DNA from: an uncultured Bacteroidales bacterium
GTDB taxonomy: Bacteria; Bacteroidota; Bacteroidia; Bacteroidales; Muribaculaceae
Reading direction: 5' to 3'
DNA: 7,110 nucleotides
Assembly: GCA_947177325.1 (NCBI GenBank)
Contig: CAMWUH010000109.1
Coordinates: forward strand, 1-7,110
A program made the position numbers and the translations under genes. A model generated the notes under the pieces. It saw only the letters and a list, made by a program, of their open reading frames with translations. It had not been told where the DNA came from and did no database searches. This document shows, piece after piece, positions 5,208 to 7,110 of the stretch; position 1 is the first letter of the stretch, and each line of letters starts with the position of its first letter.

Positions 5208-6734
5208 TTACTCCCACTCGATAGTTGCCGGTGGCTTGGAGGAGATGTCGTAGCAAACGCGGTTGACGCCCTTGACGTGGTTGATAATGTCGTTTGATAC
5301 CTTGGCCAGAAAGTCGTAGGGGAGGTGGGCCCAGTCGGCTGTCATAGCGTCGGTTGAGGTAACGGCTCGGAGAGCTACGGCGCGTTCGTATGTGCGTTCG
5401 TCGCCCATAACGCCAACACTCTGCACTGAGAGCAGAATGACGCCGGCTTGCCACACTTGGTCATACAGTCCCCAGTCTTTCAGGCCTTGGATGAAGATGT
5501 GGTCAGCTTCTTGAAGTATGGCAACCTTCTCGGGAGTGATGTCGCCGAGAATTCTGACTGCCAATCCGGGGCCGGGGAATGGGTGACGCTTGATGAGGTG
5601 GTCGGGCATGCCGAGTTCGCGGCCAACGGCGCGCACTTCATCCTTAAACAGCAAGCGTAGGGGCTCACACAATTTGAGGTTCATCTTTTCAGGAAGTCCC
5701 CCCACATTGTGGTGGCTCTTGATTGTTGTGCCGGTGATTGAGAGCGACTCGATGCAGTCAGGGTAGATGGTGCCTTGACCAAGCCATTTTACGTCGCGCA
5801 GCTTGTGGGCTTCGCGGTCGAAAACGTCGATAAAGCCTTTGCCGATGATTTTACGTTTGCGCTCCGGCTCGGTGACTCCAGCCAATTCGGCAAAAAATTC
5901 AGCCGAGGCATCAACGCCGATCACGTTCAGCCCGAGGCATTTGTAGTCGTTGAGCACATCTTCAAACTCGTTTTTACGCAGCATGCCGTGGTCAACGAAT
6001 ATGCAGGTCAGGTTGTCGCCGATAGCCCGATTGAGAAGCACGGCGGCTACCGAAGAGTCTACACCGCCCGAAAGACCGAGCACCACTTTGTCGTTGCCAA
6101 GTTGCTCGCGAAGTTCTTTAACGGTAGTTTCTATAAACGATGCTGCGCTCCAATCGCAAGTGGCGCCGCAAATGTCAACCACGAAATTACGCAGCATTTG
6201 GGTGCCATGCTCAGAGTGGTAAACTTCGGGGTGGAATTGCACACCGAATATATTTTCGCTATTGTGTTGATAAGCAGCGATTTTAACCTTATCGGTAGAG
6301 GCCGTTACGTGGAAGTCGTCGGAGATGGATGTAATAGTATCGCCGTGGCTCATCCAAACGGTGCTTCCCGGCTCTATGCCCTTAAACAGCGGACAAGCCG
6401 GGTCAATGTGGCTCAGAATGGCGCGGCCATATTCGCGCGACCCGGCAGGCTCAACTGAGCCACCATTGGTGTAAGCGATAAATTGAGCGCCGTAGCAGAT
6501 GCCGAGAATGGGCAGATGGCGCTGACGCAACACGTCGAGGTCGGCCTTGAAAGCCTTTTGGTCGTAGACCGAAAACGGCGAGCCCGACAATATAACGCCT
6601 ATTACCGACTCATCATCGAGCGGAAATTTGTTATAAGGCAAAATCTCGCAGTAAACATTGAGTTCGCGCACGCGACGCCCAATCAATTGGGTGGTCTGCG
6701 AGCCGAAGTCAAGAATTATTATTTTTTGCTGCAT
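5208..6734 (-). CDS. guaA: GMP synthase (glutamine-hydrolysing) GuaA
   Basis: A cytoplasmic enzyme that converts XMP to GMP using ATP and glutamine, the last step of guanine nucleotide synthesis. The 508 residues are full length. The class I glutamine amidotransferase domain (about 1-190) has the nucleophile Cys in GICYGAQ (C80) and the His/Glu partners in VQFHPE (H168, E170). The ATP pyrophosphatase domain starts near 200 and has the PP-loop SGGVDSS (222-228). The C-terminal dimerisation and XMP-binding domain has HPFPGPGLAVRILG (384-397), and the protein ends in the expected PPATIEWE. ATG 6734 gives the family start MQQKIIILDFGSQ. An in-frame ATG at 6806 would add 24 unrelated residues and lies upstream of the predicted -7 box (6780-6787), so it should not be in the mRNA. 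The gene has its own promoter and a strong terminator, so it is probably monocistronic. I see no purine riboswitch in the short leader. Confidence 0.97.
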   Translation of the reverse strand: MQQKIIILDFGSQTTQLIGRRVRELNVYCEILPYNKFPLDDESVIGVILSGSPFSVYDQKAFKADLDVLRQRHLPILGICYGAQFIAYTNGGSVEPAGSREYGRAILSHIDPACPLFKGIEPGSTVWMSHGDTITSISDDFHVTASTDKVKIAAYQHNSENIFGVQFHPEVYHSEHGTQMLRNFVVDICGATCDWSAASFIETTVKELREQLGNDKVVLGLSGGVDSSVAAVLLNRAIGDNLTCIFVDHGMLRKNEFEDVLNDYKCLGLNVIGVDASAEFFAELAGVTEPERKRKIIGKGFIDVFDREAHKLRDVKWLGQGTIYPDCIESLSITGTTIKSHHNVGGLPEKMNLKLCEPLRLLFKDEVRAVGRELGMPDHLIKRHPFPGPGLAVRILGDITPEKVAILQEADHIFIQGLKDWGLYDQVWQAGVILLSVQSVGVMGDERTYERAVALRAVTSTDAMTADWAHLPYDFLAKVSNDIINHVKGVNRVCYDISSKPPATIEWE

Positions 6735-6779
6735 GAGAAATATAAATGTATGATTGGGGGAGTGATAATGTAGCAACGG

Positions 6780-6787
6780 CAAAGTTA
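6780..6787 (-). promoter_or_regulatory. -7 box of the guaA promoter
   Basis: The minus strand reads TAACTTTG, a full consensus match. TTTC, one base off the -33 consensus, lies 20 bases further upstream (6808-6811). The start of transcription is expected near 6775, giving a leader of about 40 bases before ATG 6734. Confidence 0.55.
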
Positions 6788-6981
6788 CAAAAAATCCCGC
6801 AAACATTGAAACGGCCCCGACGGCTAAAAATCATGCCAAATAATTTTCACTCGGCATCTCCTATAAGGTTGCTCCGAGATAAAACGCTGATTATCAAATC
6901 TTAAAAATAAGCTGCGTCTTGCAATTTTCATCTTGATTGCACTAAAGAATGGCAGATTTTTTAAAAATAATTGTGAAAAAA

Positions 6982-7013
6982 TTTGCAGGAATAAAAAAAA
7001 GTGCCTACCTTTG
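6982..7013 (+). promoter_or_regulatory. Promoter of the tRNA-Lys transcript
   Basis: TTTG (6982-6985), a 20-base spacer and TACCTTTG (7006-7013) form the best -33/-7 pair of the plus strand. The tRNA begins 42 bases after the -7 box, so transcription should start near 7018-7020, leaving a processed leader of about 37 bases. Confidence 0.7.
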
Positions 7014-7016
7014 CAA

Positions 7017-7046
7017 CGCTTTTGAGGGGAAACGCCCCTGGAAGCG
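7017..7046 (+). other. Hairpin in the leader of the tRNA-Lys precursor
   Basis: AGGGG (7025-7029) pairs with CCCCT (7035-7039) around a 5-base loop. CGCTT (7017-7021) pairs with AAGCG (7042-7046) outside a small internal loop. The hairpin sits at the expected 5' end of the precursor and ends 9 bases before the tRNA. It would be removed by RNase P. Whether it has a role, such as 5'-end protection, is unknown. Confidence 0.5.
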
Positions 7047-7055
7047 AAATAAGGA

Positions 7056-7110
7056 GATTCGCTAGCTCAGCTGGTAGAGCACAACACTTTTAATGTTGGG
7101 GTCCTGGGTT
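7056..7110 (+). tRNA. tRNA-Lys(UUU), 3' end cut by the window edge
   Basis: The 5' acceptor strand GATTCGC (7056-7062), TA, D stem GCTC/GAGC (7065-7068/7077-7080) and anticodon stem CAACA/TGTTG (7082-7086/7094-7098) are clear. The 7-base loop CTTTTAA (7087-7093) gives anticodon TTT at 7089-7091, which reads Lys codons AAA/AAG. The variable region GGGTC and the T-stem CTGGG follow, and the window ends in the T loop at TT. The T-stem 3' arm and acceptor 3' strand lie outside. Further tRNAs may follow in the same transcript. Confidence 0.95.

Noticed and set aside
5775..6458. Plus-strand open frame of 227 codons
   Set aside because: It lies wholly inside guaA on the opposite strand, follows its codon structure and resembles no protein family; it is an antisense shadow of a certain gene.
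6735..6806. Possible riboswitch before guaA
   Set aside because: The leader is only about 40 bases after the predicted start and shows no purine-riboswitch stems or loops.
6850..6878. Inverted repeat CTCGG/CCGAG in the guaA-tRNA intergenic region
   Set aside because: Only 5 bp with a 19-base loop and no T-run or promoter relation; within chance expectation.
1..7110. CRISPR array, prophage, toxin-antitoxin or defence island
   Set aside because: No spaced repeats, phage or defence genes were found; the only mobile-element trace is the IS982 remnant, and the coding content is housekeeping.

Overview
The window looks like ordinary chromosome from a member of the Bacteroidales. The evidence is a set of promoters of the Bacteroidota type (TTTG or TTG, a 19-22 base spacer, then TAnnTTTG), protein families typical of the phylum (a DUF3943-like envelope protein, an IS982-type transposase remnant, an outer-membrane barrel ending in Phe), and little Shine-Dalgarno signal before starts. 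A gut lineage such as Muribaculaceae is a guess from overall resemblance.

Layout. Positions 1-349 (+) hold the last 115 residues of an outer-membrane beta-barrel protein, closed by a strong terminator (419-453). Positions 523-887 (+) hold a frameshifted, truncated IS982-like transposase. Positions 879-1018 carry a Bacteroidota promoter, a foldable segment of about 100 bases and an intrinsic terminator with no reading frame, which together make a candidate small RNA. A second plus-strand -7 box (1102-1109) points into the 3' end of mgtE.

The minus strand then holds, reading right to left: guaA (GMP synthase), a small TfoX N-domain protein, about 330 bases without a convincing gene, a DUF3943-like exported protein, rsmA (16S rRNA dimethyladenosine transferase) and mgtE (magnesium channel). 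rsmA and mgtE are 79 bases apart with no promoter seen between them, so they are probably co-transcribed. rsmA, tfoX and guaA each have their own recognisable promoter. guaA ends in a strong, apparently bidirectional terminator. The window closes on the plus strand with a promoter, a leader hairpin and the first 55 bases of tRNA-Lys(UUU), cut by the window edge.

The protein genes are mostly housekeeping: guanine nucleotide synthesis, ribosome maturation and Mg2+ homeostasis. I saw no multi-gene defence, secretion or biosynthetic system. The less explained parts are non-coding: the candidate small RNA beside the IS remnant, a predicted leaderless tfoX transcript with a divergent promoter behind it, an orphan promoter facing mgtE, and the gene-free stretch 4388-4716 with its 15-bp tandem repeat.
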